DNA of 64,000 nt from the NCBI GenBank assembly GCA_913020715.1, contig CAJVZH010000003.1, positions 55,373 through 119,372 on the forward strand, read 5' to 3'. This document shows, one piece after another, positions 17,219-26,849 of this stretch; position 1 is the first letter of the stretch; the number at the start of each line of letters is the position of its first letter. Under the pieces are notes generated by a model. It did no database searches. It was given only the letters and a program-made list of their open reading frames with translations, and was not told where the DNA came from. Both the position numbers and the translations under genes were made by a program. This DNA comes from an uncultured Gammaproteobacteria bacterium (lineage in GTDB: Bacteria > Pseudomonadota > Gammaproteobacteria > PS1 > Pseudothioglobaceae).

Positions 17219-17945
17219 AAACATCACTCATGGTTTGCGCAGCTCTGAAATCAAGAGACCCTTCATAGATGGCTCTGCCTGTAATTGCACCCATAATACC
17301 TTCTTTGGCGTGATGAAGAAGCCCAGCAATATCATCCAAATTAGTGATGCCGCCTGAAGCAATAATAGGAATTGAAGTTTGCCTAGCAAGGCCTGCGGTT
17401 GCTTGTACATTAACACCTTGCATCATGCCATCGCGGGCAATATCGGTATAGACAATCGAACTCACGCCATCTTGCTCGAATTTCTTAGATAAATCAACAA
17501 CATGGATATCTGTCTGCTTAGCCCAGCCATCGGTTGCAACCAAACCATTGTTTGCATCCAAGCCAACGATAATTTTTCCTGGAAACTCCCGACAAAGTTC
17601 CGAGACAAACTGAGGGCGCGTCACGGCCATCGTGCCGATAATAAGGTAACTAATACCGGCTTCAATATACGTATTGGCGATATTTAAATCGCGAATGCCG
17701 CCGCCGATTTGTACTGGCAGATCAGGAAATGTTTTGGTAATTTGATTGACGCTCTCAGCGTTGATTGGCTTACCTTCAAAGGCGCCGTTTAAGTCAACCA
17801 AGTGTAGACGTCTTGCGCCCTCATTTACCCACTTTGCAGCCATTTCGCAAGGATCGTCTGAAAACACCGTGGTGTCGTCCATCAAACCTTGTCTTAGGCG
17901 TACACACTGCCCATCTTTTAAATCAATAGCCGGAATAATAAGCAT
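17208..17945 (-). CDS. hisA: Phosphoribosylformimino-5-aminoimidazole carboxamide ribotide isomerase
   Basis: A 245-residue TIM-barrel enzyme of histidine synthesis (ProFAR isomerase). Evidence: [20 protein letters not shown] at the start with the catalytic Asp, [35 protein letters not shown] and [14 protein letters not shown] with the second Asp, then [11 protein letters not shown] for phosphate binding. Length is normal (about 245). It is not embedded in a his operon: comM is upstream and rnfH downstream on the same strand. The start is taken at ATG 17945, since the in-frame TTG at 17960 would overlap the comM stop and has no ribosome site. Confidence 0.93.
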   Translation of the reverse strand: MLIIPAIDLKDGQCVRLRQGLMDDTTVFSDDPCEMAAKWVNEGARRLHLVDLNGAFEGKPINAESVNQITKTFPDLPVQIGGGIRDLNIANTYIEAGISYLIIGTMAVTRPQFVSELCREFPGKIIVGLDANNGLVATDGWAKQTDIHVVDLSKKFEQDGVSSIVYTDIARDGMMQGVNVQATAGLARQTSIPIIASGGITNLDDIAGLLHHAKEGIMGAITGRAIYEGSLDFRAAQTMSDVYDH

Positions 17946-17956
17946 GAAATTTTCAA

Positions 17957-19465
17957 TCAATAATTAAAACGATGATAACCCACAGCCTCAATCAAATGCG
18001 CTCTTTGAATTTTTACGCTTTTATCGAGATCTGCAATGGTGCGTGCCACCTTAATAGTGCGGTAGTACGCTCTTGCTGAAAGCGACAATTTTTCAATCAT
18101 CGTCTCGAGCAAACGCCTGTCATCACCATCCAGTTGAAGTAGTTTATCCACCTCATCAGAAAGCAAGCGATCGTTGGCTTTGCCCTGCCTTTCAAGCTGA
18201 GTATTATAAGCACTTAATACACGCTTTCGGATACTTTCGCTATTTTCAATACTCTCCTTACCCCCACTCGGCAGCAACAACTCCTTCGGCAAAGGCGGTA
18301 ATTCAAGCACCATATCAATTCGATCCAGCAAGGGCCCAGAAATCTTCGAGCGGTACTTACTCACTTGATCTTCCGTGCAATGACACTTCTGTGAACCATC
18401 ACCAAAATACCCACAAGGACATGGGTTCATTGCTCCGATTAACTGAAAATTTGCAGGAAAACTCACTTGTTTGGCGGCACGTGACAAGTGCACCACACCA
18501 TTTTCCATCGGCTGCCTTAGCACCTCCAAAGCCGCCCTAGGAAACTCCGGCAGCTCATCGAGAAAAAGCACACCCTCGTGAGCGAGCGATATTTCACCCG
18601 GTTTTGGAATGGTGCCACCGCCCGCTAAAGCTACAGCGGAACACGTGTGGTGAGGTGAGCGGAAAGGTGGTGTACGCAATTCACTTATATTGACACTTTG
18701 ACCAGCCACAGAATAAATGGATGCGCGCTCTAACGCCTGCTCCTTTGTAAGCGGTGGTAAGATCGAAGGCAAACGCTCAGAGAGCATGGTTTTGCCCGCA
18801 CCCGGCGGGCCGATGAGCAGTAAATTATGACCGCCACTGGCTGCCACTTCCATCGCCCTTTTGGCCTGGTGTTGGCCTTTAACTTGAGAAAAATCTAATT
18901 TGTAGTTATCTGATGAGACTTCTTTAATTTGAAGTTTATTCATCTCACTGGCGCCGGATAAATAGCCGCACACTTGTAGCAAGTGATGGCAGGGGTAAAT
19001 ATTTGCCTCGCTCACCAAGGCGCTCTCATCAATATTTTCCTCGGGGATTAGCAGATGGTGATTACTAGAAAAACCCTGAATTAATGCGGGTAACAACCCT
19101 TCGGTGCCACGAACAGCGCCATCAAGACCAAGTTCCCCATAAAATTCAAATACCTCCAAATCTTTGGCTGGCTTTAATTGACCTGAAGCGACCAATAAGC
19201 CGAGTGCAATACCAAGATCATAACGCCCACCGCTCTTAGGTAAATTAGCCGGCGCAAGAGAAACAGTGATTCGTTGAGTGGGAAATCGATACTTGGAATT
19301 CATCAGTGCGCTTCGAACTCTGTCTTTACTTTCCTTTACAGCGCCCTCGGGCAACCCAACAATTGAGAAGCACGGCAAGCCGCCCGAAATGTGCACCTCG
19401 ACACTCACCAACGGCGCATCTAAGCCGTTTGCAGCTCGGGTAAAAATCTTTGCAAGTTGATTCAT
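17957..19465 (-). CDS. comM: YifB/ComM-family Mg-chelatase-like AAA+ ATPase
   Basis: A 502-residue protein with an N-terminal ChlI-like domain ([20 protein letters not shown]), a central AAA+ module with Walker A GPPGAGKT and Walker [11 protein letters not shown], a four-cysteine segment [12 protein letters not shown] ... KCHC, and a C-terminal Mg-chelatase subunit domain. In Vibrio ComM is a hexameric helicase that aids branch migration during natural transformation. The gene is common also in species not known to be competent, so competence is not implied. It is 11 bases upstream of hisA. Length matches the family (about 506). Confidence 0.92.
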   Translation of the reverse strand: MNQLAKIFTRAANGLDAPLVSVEVHISGGLPCFSIVGLPEGAVKESKDRVRSALMNSKYRFPTQRITVSLAPANLPKSGGRYDLGIALGLLVASGQLKPAKDLEVFEFYGELGLDGAVRGTEGLLPALIQGFSSNHHLLIPEENIDESALVSEANIYPCHHLLQVCGYLSGASEMNKLQIKEVSSDNYKLDFSQVKGQHQAKRAMEVAASGGHNLLLIGPPGAGKTMLSERLPSILPPLTKEQALERASIYSVAGQSVNISELRTPPFRSPHHTCSAVALAGGGTIPKPGEISLAHEGVLFLDELPEFPRAALEVLRQPMENGVVHLSRAAKQVSFPANFQLIGAMNPCPCGYFGDGSQKCHCTEDQVSKYRSKISGPLLDRIDMVLELPPLPKELLLPSGGKESIENSESIRKRVLSAYNTQLERQGKANDRLLSDEVDKLLQLDGDDRRLLETMIEKLSLSARAYYRTIKVARTIADLDKSVKIQRAHLIEAVGYHRFNY

Positions 19466-19587
19466 GACAATAAAATATCGCCAGTTGACCTTAGTGTGGC
19501 AACTAGAACTTACATAAAGTATAGATCATTAAGGACGCTTCATTTCACTTATATGCATCCTCAAGCGCAATAAAAAATGACTACTCA

Positions 19588-20610
19588 TTAAATGGCGGGC
19601 AGATCTTCTAAGTTCCAGCGCGGTTTAATAGTAATCTCTAAATTATCATTACTTTGTCCAGCCATAAGGCGATAATGCCCTGCAAGAGCAATCATTGCAC
19701 CATTATCGGTGCAAAATTCATGTCCAGGGTAATGCACTTCTACATTGAGTTTTTCGCCCATTGTATCAAGCACTTGTCGCAAAGTGAGGTTGGCGCTAAC
19801 ACCACCAGCAACAACCAGTGTGGAAAAGCCAGTTTGCTCCAATGCTCGACGACATTTAATCATCAGTGTTTCTGTCGCTGCGACTTCAAAAGCGCTAGCA
19901 ATATTTGCTTTTTCGTTTGGGTGTTTGGCGAAGGTATTTCTCGCAAACGTCTTAAGACCGCTAAAGCTAAAGTCCAGCCCTGGGCGGTCGGTCATTGGCC
20001 TTGGAAAAGTAAATCGACCCACCTCACCCTCCACAGCAAGCTTTGCTAGCGCAGGACCGCCAGGATAGCCCAAACCTAGGATTTTTGCGGTTTTGTCAAA
20101 AGCCTCACCCACCGCATCATCTAACGACTCGCCTAAAATTTTATAATTGCCAATACCTTTTACTTCCACAAGTAACGTATGGCCACCCGAAACCAACAAC
20201 GCAACAAAAGGAAACTTTGGCTTAGATTCAGCCAGAAGCGGCGCCAAGAGGTGACCCTCCATATGGTGTACGCCAATTGCAGGAACACTTAAACCCCAAG
20301 CAAGACTTTGTGCAATTGAGCCACCAACCAAAAGAGCGCCGGCCAATCCCGGTCCTTGCGTATAAGCAATACCGGTTAAATCTTGTAGCGATAGATTACT
20401 CTCTTGTAGAGCATCCTTTATGAGCGGTATTGCTCTTTGAATGTGGTCTCTCGAGGCGATTTCTGGGACCACGCCACCGTATTCAGCGTGAATCTCGACT
20501 TGGGAAAAAAGCGTGTGAGAGAGTAAGCCAGCTTGAGAGCTGTATATCCCTATTCCAGTTTCATCACACGAGGACTCAATGCCAAGAGTGATAAATGAAT
20601 TAGTGCTCAC
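19588..20610 (-). CDS. tsaD: tRNA N6-threonylcarbamoyladenosine transferase
   Basis: About 340 residues. It carries [11 protein letters not shown] near the start, the metal-binding HHMEGH motif, the ASKH-fold signatures [39 protein letters not shown] and [13 protein letters not shown], and a closing [12 protein letters not shown]. Together with TsaB, TsaC and TsaE it installs t6A37 in ANN-reading tRNAs and is usually essential. GTG at 20610 is preferred because GGTGA lies eight bases before it; GTG 20622 is an alternative. The start overlaps the end of lptB. The common rpsU neighbour is absent. Confidence 0.94.
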   Translation of the reverse strand: MSTNSFITLGIESSCDETGIGIYSSQAGLLSHTLFSQVEIHAEYGGVVPEIASRDHIQRAIPLIKDALQESNLSLQDLTGIAYTQGPGLAGALLVGGSIAQSLAWGLSVPAIGVHHMEGHLLAPLLAESKPKFPFVALLVSGGHTLLVEVKGIGNYKILGESLDDAVGEAFDKTAKILGLGYPGGPALAKLAVEGEVGRFTFPRPMTDRPGLDFSFSGLKTFARNTFAKHPNEKANIASAFEVAATETLMIKCRRALEQTGFSTLVVAGGVSANLTLRQVLDTMGEKLNVEVHYPGHEFCTDNGAMIALAGHYRLMAGQSNDNLEITIKPRWNLEDLPAI

Positions 20611-21334
20611 CAGTGGTTTCACCCAAATAGACTTTTTTCACCGCCTCATTGGTAAGGATCGCCTCCTTGTTGCCTTGGGCTATGATTTGTCCAGAGTGCA
20701 TGACATACGAGTGATCGCAAGTATCCAGCATTTCTCGATAATTGTGGTCGGTAATTAAAACACCAATTCCTTTATCTCTAAGATGGTAAATAATTTGTTG
20801 AATGTCGCCCACCGAAATTGGATCAACACCGGCGAAAGGCTCATCAAGCAAAATAAATTTTGGCTCCATCGCCAAGGCTCTGGCAATCTCAACTCTTCTG
20901 CGCTCACCACCCGACAAACTGACGCCTTTAATATGGCGAATATGCTCAACATGAAATTCTGTCAACAACTCTTCGAGCCTGTGTTTTCTGCGAGAAGAAG
21001 GTAGCGCTTTATTAAGCTCCAAAACCGCCAAAATATTGTCTTCAACTGTGAGCTTACGGAAAATAGAGGGCTCTTGCGGCAAGTAGCCCAAACCCAATTT
21101 GGCGCGCTTATGCATCGGCATATGGCCGACCTTGTGGTGGTTAATAAAAACCTCTCCCATATCCGACCGAACAAGGCCACAAGCAATATAAAAACACGTC
21201 GTTTTACCTGCGCCGTTTGGGCCAAGCAAGCCAACAATCTCGCCGCCTTCAACAGCAAAAGAAACGTCGTTAACAACCTCTCGTTTTGCGTAAGTTTTAC
21301 GGATATTTTTAACTTCTAATCTATTGTTCGCCAT
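20600..21334 (-). CDS. lptB: LPS export ABC transporter ATP-binding protein
   Basis: A 244-residue ABC ATPase: Walker [10 protein letters not shown] (about 38-46), signature [15 protein letters not shown] (about 138-152), Walker [16 protein letters not shown] (about 160-174) and the switch [24 protein letters not shown] and IITDHN-like stretches are typical of LptB rather than LivF. With LptF and LptG it extracts lipopolysaccharide from the inner membrane and drives it along LptC-A-D. Its usual partners lptA and lptC are not adjacent, nor is rpoN downstream; here tsaD follows with an overlap. Confidence 0.93.
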   Translation of the reverse strand: MANNRLEVKNIRKTYAKREVVNDVSFAVEGGEIVGLLGPNGAGKTTCFYIACGLVRSDMGEVFINHHKVGHMPMHKRAKLGLGYLPQEPSIFRKLTVEDNILAVLELNKALPSSRRKHRLEELLTEFHVEHIRHIKGVSLSGGERRRVEIARALAMEPKFILLDEPFAGVDPISVGDIQQIIYHLRDKGIGVLITDHNYREMLDTCDHSYVMHSGQIIAQGNKEAILTNEAVKKVYLGETTGEH

Positions 21335-21372
21335 CTATTTTTCTGTGGATTTGTGGGTGATCATATCTTACC

Positions 21373-22128
21373 CTAAATGTAGGTGATTTGCTCAGAGCTA
21401 TACATCGCCTCAATGCCGTTCTCACTTGATATGAGTAACGCCCCCTTGCTGTTTATGCCCACTACTTCACCAGTAAAAGAATCGTTCACTCGCTCTACTT
21501 TTGCGCGCCGACCTTTGAGTATGTCGTAAGCCGTCCACTCACTTTGAAAGTCTTCAAAACCATTTTCCTCAAAGCGTTTAATATAGACGAGAACGCTATT
21601 AATAATAGCCGCTGTCAGTACCTTGATGTTTGACACACTAGCGCTGATTGTCGTCAAATCAATCCAAGGGGTTTCGCAGTCAAGATTTTCGCCAAGTGCG
21701 TAATTAACACCCACTCCGACAACAACCGATTGCTCTCCACCAAGAAGTTGGTTTTCAAGTAGTATTCCAGAAAGTTTTTTATCGCCAAAATAAATATCGT
21801 TTGGCCACTTAATGCCTAATTTTTCAATGGCGTAAGTCTCTTCGAGGCTTTTCACAATGGCCAGCGCAACCACCAAGCTTAAGCCGCTAAGATCACAGCT
21901 TGCATCAAAATTTTGTCGTATTGAAAACAATACACTGCCGTCTTTTTGACTGCACCACACTCGACCGTGCTGACCCTTGCCTTTAGTCTGCTCACGCGTT
22001 ATACACAATTGAGTTGTTTTGCTAAAAGGTTGCTTTAACAAGTAATCGTTTGTACTTTCAATGGAGTCAAAAAACACACAATCTATCGGCTGATTGATGA
22101 GATTTTCTAAAGTAGAATGATCGACCAC
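21373..22128 (-). CDS. birA: Biotin-protein ligase without DNA-binding domain
   Basis: A 251-residue group I biotin ligase that makes biotinyl-AMP and attaches biotin to the acetyl-CoA carboxylase carrier protein. Visible are FFDSIESTNDYL (about 19-30), the nucleotide-binding TKGKGQHGRVW (about 48-58, the usual GRGRRGR with Gln-His), LGIKWPNDIYFGDKKLSGIL and VGVGVNY. The N-terminal winged helix of E. coli BirA is missing, so it should not repress bio genes. It overlaps the end of dgkA by 22 bases. Confidence 0.9.
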   Translation of the reverse strand: MVDHSTLENLINQPIDCVFFDSIESTNDYLLKQPFSKTTQLCITREQTKGKGQHGRVWCSQKDGSVLFSIRQNFDASCDLSGLSLVVALAIVKSLEETYAIEKLGIKWPNDIYFGDKKLSGILLENQLLGGEQSVVVGVGVNYALGENLDCETPWIDLTTISASVSNIKVLTAAIINSVLVYIKRFEENGFEDFQSEWTAYDILKGRRAKVERVNDSFTGEVVGINSKGALLISSENGIEAMYSSEQITYI

Positions 22129-22469
22129 GTCACCAAAAAGAGGATTAATGAAAGCGTCACTGCAGCTGATGCCACGTCTTTGGCAAAGCCAGATAACTCA
22201 TGCTTCTCTATGCCAATTCGATCAACCGTAGCCTCAACAGCGGAGTTCAACATTTCTACAATCAACACAATAAAAATAGGAGTAATTAACAACACTTTTT
22301 CAAGCGCACCTTCGCCCAACCAATAGCCAAGTGGCAGCAAAACCACGCCAAGCCAAATCTCTAATCTAAATGCAGCTTCAGACGTGTAGCAAACCTTAAA
22401 ACCCTGAGCCGAATAGACGCAAGCTGACAGTAGTCTTTTGATTTCCGATTGTTGATTTTTTTTTCCCAT
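22107..22469 (-). CDS. dgkA: Diacylglycerol kinase, prokaryotic integral membrane type
   Basis: A 120-residue, three-helix inner-membrane kinase that recycles diacylglycerol left over from membrane-derived oligosaccharide and LPS modification. The catalytic and family signature VEMLNSAVEATVDRIG (about 66-82, with the conserved Glu and Asn) and AFRLEIWLG earlier are clear; KDVASAAVTLSLI follows. Length equals that of E. coli DgkA (122). It heads a two-gene unit with birA and lies divergent from truA. Confidence 0.95.
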   Translation of the reverse strand: MGKKNQQSEIKRLLSACVYSAQGFKVCYTSEAAFRLEIWLGVVLLPLGYWLGEGALEKVLLITPIFIVLIVEMLNSAVEATVDRIGIEKHELSGFAKDVASAAVTLSLILFLVTWSIILL

Positions 22470-22558
22470 AGGGTTTACTTGACCAGAGGATGAGTATCAA
22501 TAGCCTAGTTGCAATATTTTGTTAAAATAATAACATCGATTTTACAATAACGTACTAG

Positions 22559-23302
22559 ATGAGAATTGCTCTCGGTGTTGAATATTTAGGCACCCACTTT
22601 CACGGCTGGCAAATACAAAAATCTGGCATTAGAACCGTTCAATTGGTTGTTGAGGCAGCGCTATCCAAAGTTGCCGACCACCCAGTGCGTGTCTTCTGTT
22701 CTGGGCGAACCGACGCTGGCGTACATGCCAAAGAGCAGGTAATTCATTTCGAGACCGAATCTATTCGCGAGAGCAAAGCTTGGTTGTTTGGTGGTAATGT
22801 TAATTTACCTGCCGACGTTAATTTCACCTGGGCCAAAGAGGTTGGTAATGACTTTCATGCCCGCTTTAACGCATACGCCAGAGCCTATGAGTTCAAGATT
22901 CTCAACCATCCCGTACGCTCAGCATTAAAGGCCGACTCACACCTTTGGCAGCCCAGACCGCTCGATATTGAGAAAATGCAAGAGGCTGCGACTTTGTTGT
23001 TGGGTGAACACGATTTTTCTTGTTTCCGTGATAGCCTATGCCAAGCTAAATCCCCCATCAAAACCATTGAGTATCTAAACATAACCAGGAGTAACAACAC
23101 CGTCCTGCTGAAGGTTAAAGCCAACGCGTTTCTGCATCATATGGTTCGCAATATTGTTGGCACGCTCTTAAGAGTCGGCAGAGGCGAGCGCGAAGTTAGC
23201 TGGGTGCAAGATGTTTTGGACAGTAAAGATAGACGACAAGCAGGGCCAACATCCGAGCCCCAAGGATTGTACTTTGTGAAGGCTTTTTACAAAAACCTTT
23301 AG
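22559..23302 (+). CDS. truA: tRNA pseudouridine(38-40) synthase
   Basis: A 247-residue pseudouridine synthase acting on positions 38-40 of the tRNA anticodon arm. The catalytic Asp lies in SGRTDAGVHAKEQV (about 49-62); GWQIQKSGIRTVQ at the start, NHPVRSAL and FLHHMVRNIVGTLLRVGRGE later are typical. Length is normal for the family. It stands alone on the plus strand, convergent with the SulP gene, the stop codons overlapping by a few bases. Common folC/accD neighbours are absent. Confidence 0.95.
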   Translation: MRIALGVEYLGTHFHGWQIQKSGIRTVQLVVEAALSKVADHPVRVFCSGRTDAGVHAKEQVIHFETESIRESKAWLFGGNVNLPADVNFTWAKEVGNDFHARFNAYARAYEFKILNHPVRSALKADSHLWQPRPLDIEKMQEAATLLLGEHDFSCFRDSLCQAKSPIKTIEYLNITRSNNTVLLKVKANAFLHHMVRNIVGTLLRVGRGEREVSWVQDVLDSKDRRQAGPTSEPQGLYFVKAFYKNL

Positions 23303-25134
23303 CGGCCGATAAGATGCCTTAATGGGCTATTAAACTCTGCCTCAGGATCACCAATCTCCTCCCAGGCATAGCGCAAAGCCTCACTTCGTCGTTGGAAGAA
23401 ACGATTTTGCCCAACTCTGTCTTTAAAGCCGGCCCTTTCTAGAACGGCGTCTAAGCCCTCCATTCTGGCAAATAGAATTTCAACGCCTGACTCGGAACAA
23501 GACTCAACAAGATTTAATAACATCTCTTCGCCACTGGCGTCAATTTGATTAATGCCCGCCACATCAACAATAATATAACACAAATGTTCGCGATTATTGG
23601 CAATCAATTCCAGCATTCTTGTTTCAAAGTAACCGGCGTTAGCAAAATACAACGAGCCGCTGTATTTCACTAGACTGACCACTTTGCAGCCTTCAAGGTT
23701 GTTCTCACCTGCACTGACGAAGTTTTTAGAGCCGTCGTGAGCAGAAAGCTCACTGAAATTGGGTTGCATAGTGCGGTACAGAAACAAGCCCAGTGAAAGG
23801 ATGACACCGAAAGCAATGCCGTTTTCTAAATGCGGCGCAGATATTAAAGTCAGGATAAAAGTGAGGAGGCCGACAATTGCATCATGTTTTTCGATTTTCC
23901 AGGCGTGCCATATCGGTCCAAAGTTAATTAATTGAAACACGGCCAACATAATCACCGCTGCCAAAGTTGCTTGGGGCAAATGGTACAGCAATGGCGTAAA
24001 CCACAATAACGTTATACCAACAATGACAGCTGTTACTACCGAAGAAAAACCCGTAATAGCGCCAGAGTCGGCATTCACAGAAGTCCGCGAAAACGAACCC
24101 GCAACCGCATAACCTTGGAAAAAACTTGAGGTGACATTGGCCAGACCTTGTCCGATCAACTCTTGGTTAACGTCGAGTCTTTGTTTGGTTTTAGCAGCCA
24201 TTGATTTCGCCACTGAGATAGCCTCCATAAAGCCAATTAATGCAATAATGATTGCAAAAATAAATAACGATCCTATGGCTTTAAAGTCAAAACTCGGCAC
24301 TTTGAAGCTAAAAATGCTATCGACACTTACCGAGGAAACAATGGCGCCGCCCATGGACTCATAACTAATAACCCAAGAAACTAAAATAGAGACAGCAACC
24401 ACGGCTAAGATGCCTGGAATTTTCGGATAAAAACGCTTTAGCACCAACATCGTTAATAACGCCAATACCGACATAGCCAATGTTGGAATGTGTGCATAGC
24501 TTGAAACAGCCTCCAACAAACGCCATAGGGTTTCATAATTTTGATCGGCGTTACAAATGGCGTGCATAGCACTATTTCCCGCTTGCTCCAACCTGTCCAG
24601 TAGCGTTAGAGGCTGACAAGCCGCACTCCAATCAGTGTCCGAGCTGTTAATCACCCGAATACCAACGAGCTTATGCAATTGAGAAACACTAACAATAATT
24701 GCTGCAGCATTGGTAAAGCCATTCACTACAGGGTGTGAAATGAAATTGATGACAAAACCAATTCTAAGGATGCCGAGCAAAAATTGAAACAATCCGACAA
24801 TCAGTGCCAAAAGCGCTGCGTAGACAGCATAACTGCCGGGATCGGTTGCTAGATCACCAAGCGCTGCAGCGGACAATAAAGAGACAATAGCCACTGGGCC
24901 AGTGCTGAGTTGTCTTGATGAGCCCATCAGGGCGGCAATCATTACAGGCAGGAAAGAGGCGTATAAGCCGTACTGAGGGCCAAGACCAGCCAGTTGAGCG
25001 TAAGCCATTGATTGTGGCACCAACACCAAAGCGACCGTTGTGCCAGCAATGGCATCCGCTTTCAATACCTCGGGGTTTTTTAACTCCTTAATCCACAATA
25101 GGAAGGGGAATATTTTGCTTATCCAGTTCATCAA
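23299..25134 (-). CDS. SulP-family anion transporter with STAS domain
   Basis: A 611-residue inner-membrane carrier. The N-terminal 400 residues contain ten or more hydrophobic segments with the SulP signature around KADAIAGTTVALVLVPQSMAYA (about 24-46) and GSFSRTSVNADSGAITG; a cytosolic STAS domain (about 440-560; IIVDVAGINQIDASGEEML) follows. SulP proteins move sulfate, bicarbonate or dicarboxylates with sodium or protons. The divergent carbonic anhydrase gene 207 bases away suggests bicarbonate, as in BicA-type or CA-linked SulP systems, but sulfate cannot be excluded by sequence alone. Confidence 0.9.
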   Translation of the reverse strand: MMNWISKIFPFLLWIKELKNPEVLKADAIAGTTVALVLVPQSMAYAQLAGLGPQYGLYASFLPVMIAALMGSSRQLSTGPVAIVSLLSAAALGDLATDPGSYAVYAALLALIVGLFQFLLGILRIGFVINFISHPVVNGFTNAAAIIVSVSQLHKLVGIRVINSSDTDWSAACQPLTLLDRLEQAGNSAMHAICNADQNYETLWRLLEAVSSYAHIPTLAMSVLALLTMLVLKRFYPKIPGILAVVAVSILVSWVISYESMGGAIVSSVSVDSIFSFKVPSFDFKAIGSLFIFAIIIALIGFMEAISVAKSMAAKTKQRLDVNQELIGQGLANVTSSFFQGYAVAGSFSRTSVNADSGAITGFSSVVTAVIVGITLLWFTPLLYHLPQATLAAVIMLAVFQLINFGPIWHAWKIEKHDAIVGLLTFILTLISAPHLENGIAFGVILSLGLFLYRTMQPNFSELSAHDGSKNFVSAGENNLEGCKVVSLVKYSGSLYFANAGYFETRMLELIANNREHLCYIIVDVAGINQIDASGEEMLLNLVESCSESGVEILFARMEGLDAVLERAGFKDRVGQNRFFQRRSEALRYAWEEIGDPEAEFNSPLRHLIGR

Positions 25135-25340
25135 ATACGCTTATTAGAAAGTGTGGTTTCAGTCCTTTGCCACTCAAGCATTGGCTAAGGAGATTCTATT
25201 ACAATATAGCGCTAGCCGAGTGGCTTTTTATTTGAATTAATGCAAATTATATTGGTTTGACTTAAGACTTTTAAAATCTCACAGCAATGCAATAATTTTT
25301 AGAATGCTAGGATATTGCAAAATGTATAATTGCAACAATT

Positions 25341-25979
25341 ATGGACGTATCTGAATTATTAACAAACAACAAGCGCTGGGCAAAACAAGTCTCAGAAGAG
25401 CGGCCCGAGTTGTTTGCCACCCTAGCAAAGCAGCAAACCCCAAAATACTTATGGATTGGCTGCTCTGACAGTCGCGTTCCCGCGAATGAAATTGTGGGCT
25501 TGTTGCCAGGTCAGTTATTTGTCCATCGAAACGTTGGTAACTTGGTGAAGCATGTCGACTTTAACTGCCAGTCGGTCATCCAGTACGCTGTCGACGTACT
25601 CAAAGTTGAGAATATCATTATTTGCGGCCATTACGGTTGCGGTGGCATCAAGGTTGCAATGGAAAACACCAATGCAGGTATTAGTGATTACTGGTTGCGC
25701 TCGGTTAAAGACCATTTTTGGTTTAACCAAAAAGAATTAAAGAAGCTCGATTCAGATGAAGATCGATTAAACCGCATGTGCGAAATTAATGTCATTCGAC
25801 AAGTTTCCAACTTATCACGCAGCAAGATTGTACAAACCGCATGGCAACGTGGCCAACAACTGCATGTTCATGGCTGGATTTATAGCGTGAATGACGGTGT
25901 GATTCATGACCTTAAAGTCGACCGACATGGCTTTAAGGACGAAGAAGGCATTTACGAGCCGGACAACGACTCAAACTAG
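25341..25979 (+). CDS. can: Beta-class carbonic anhydrase
   Basis: A 212-residue zinc enzyme interconverting CO2 and bicarbonate. Zinc ligands are Cys41 (CSDSRVPANEIV, with the Asp43-Arg45 dyad), His97 and Cys100 (CGHYGCGG). Length and the motif spacing match E. coli Can (220). It supplies bicarbonate for carboxylases such as acetyl-CoA carboxylase. A consensus TATAAT at 25325-25330 lies only ten bases before the ATG and no ribosome site is visible, so the transcript may be almost leaderless. The hexamer TTGCAA occurs on both sides of that box. The gene diverges from the SulP gene. Confidence 0.93.
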   Translation: MDVSELLTNNKRWAKQVSEERPELFATLAKQQTPKYLWIGCSDSRVPANEIVGLLPGQLFVHRNVGNLVKHVDFNCQSVIQYAVDVLKVENIIICGHYGCGGIKVAMENTNAGISDYWLRSVKDHFWFNQKELKKLDSDEDRLNRMCEINVIRQVSNLSRSKIVQTAWQRGQQLHVHGWIYSVNDGVIHDLKVDRHGFKDEEGIYEPDNDSN

Positions 25980-25989
25980 TGCTAGACTG

Positions 25990-26349
25990 TTAAAGATCTA
26001 CAGCCAATCGAAAGCCCTGCACATCCTGCCAAGCCTTAACATCTGGAGAATTACTACCTCGATTGTGAACACGTAAACCGCGATCCCAGCTAAACCAATG
26101 CCCTCCACGAGAAACTTTTTCAGTGCCGGTTTCTGGCCCCTGTGGATTGTCCATCGACGACACAGAGTAAAAATCCCGTTGATACCAATCTTGACACCAC
26201 TCAGCAACATTGCCAGCCATATCATACAAACCAAAACCATTAGGCTCGAAACTGCCAACAGGGGCGCTTGAATAACGCCACGTATCTTTTGTGCCGGTAA
26301 TAATTAGGGAGTTTCGCCGTGAAGCGTTAAAAATCTTCGTCCCAATCAA
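25990..26349 (-). pseudogene. 5'-truncated remnant of a formylglycine-generating-enzyme-fold (SUMF1) gene
   Basis: The readable frame encodes 119 residues, of which about the last 95 match the C-terminal third of the SUMF1/FGE-sulfatase fold: APVGSFEPNGFGLYDMAG, NVAEWCQDWY, RGGHWFSWDRGLRVHNRG and QGFRLAVDL. Full-length members have 230-300 residues; the N-terminal part is missing and the first 20 residues read out of frame through the end of rimM. The catalytic cysteine pair of true FGE is not visible, so the parent was probably a non-FGE family member. It looks like a gene cut at its 5' end by a rearrangement just behind rimM. Confidence 0.7.
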
Positions 26350-26809
26350 CTGTAATCAAGCGCTCTTCACGATCAAGCGATACCAAGAATGGCTCGATAT
26401 AAGGAACCCAATGCTCTTTCTCGCCTTTTACGACGACAACGTCATTAGCGCCTGTTGCAACCATGTTATCTACAAAGCCTAACTCGACACCATCCACATT
26501 CACAACGCGCATACCTGTCATCTCATGCCAGTAGAGCTCCTCGTTATCGAGTTCTGGCAATTGGGACTTGCTAATATAAAGATCTAACCCCAAAAGATAT
26601 TGAGCTTGTTCGCGACTGTCAACGGCTTTGACATGGGCAACAATAGTTTTCGATTGTTCACGACCATTGGTGATTTCAACCGTCTTCCACTCGCCTTTTT
26701 CAAGATACCACCAAGGCTGGTAGTTGAGGATGTTATCTCTGGGCTCGGTGTGGGAAAAGATTTTTACCCAGCCCCGAACACCAAAAAAGCCGTTGATCTT
26801 TCCGACCAA
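26327..26809 (-). CDS. rimM: 16S rRNA processing protein RimM
   Basis: About 160 residues. The N-terminal RimM domain (VGKINGFFGVRGWVKIFSHTE, then YQPWW) is followed by a PRC-barrel domain (LYWHEMTGMRVVNVDGVELGFV, ATGANDVVVV, PYIEPFLVSLDREERLITVDWDEDF). It binds S19 and helps mature the 30S head. The frame has no ATG at a suitable place: a TTG at 26809 is the best start, giving an N terminus about ten residues shorter than usual. An ATG at 26820 is out of frame. It follows rpsP by 40 bases on the same strand, but trmD and rplS, which normally come next, are absent. Confidence 0.88.
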   Translation of the reverse strand: MVGKINGFFGVRGWVKIFSHTEPRDNILNYQPWWYLEKGEWKTVEITNGREQSKTIVAHVKAVDSREQAQYLLGLDLYISKSQLPELDNEELYWHEMTGMRVVNVDGVELGFVDNMVATGANDVVVVKGEKEHWVPYIEPFLVSLDREERLITVDWDEDF

Positions 26810-26849
26810 CAGCTTTTCATCGTTTTGTTCTGACTTGTGAGACAGAGAA

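Noticed and set aside
25990..26349. Functional formylglycine-generating enzyme
   Set aside because: Only the C-terminal third of the fold is encoded and the catalytic cysteines are absent.
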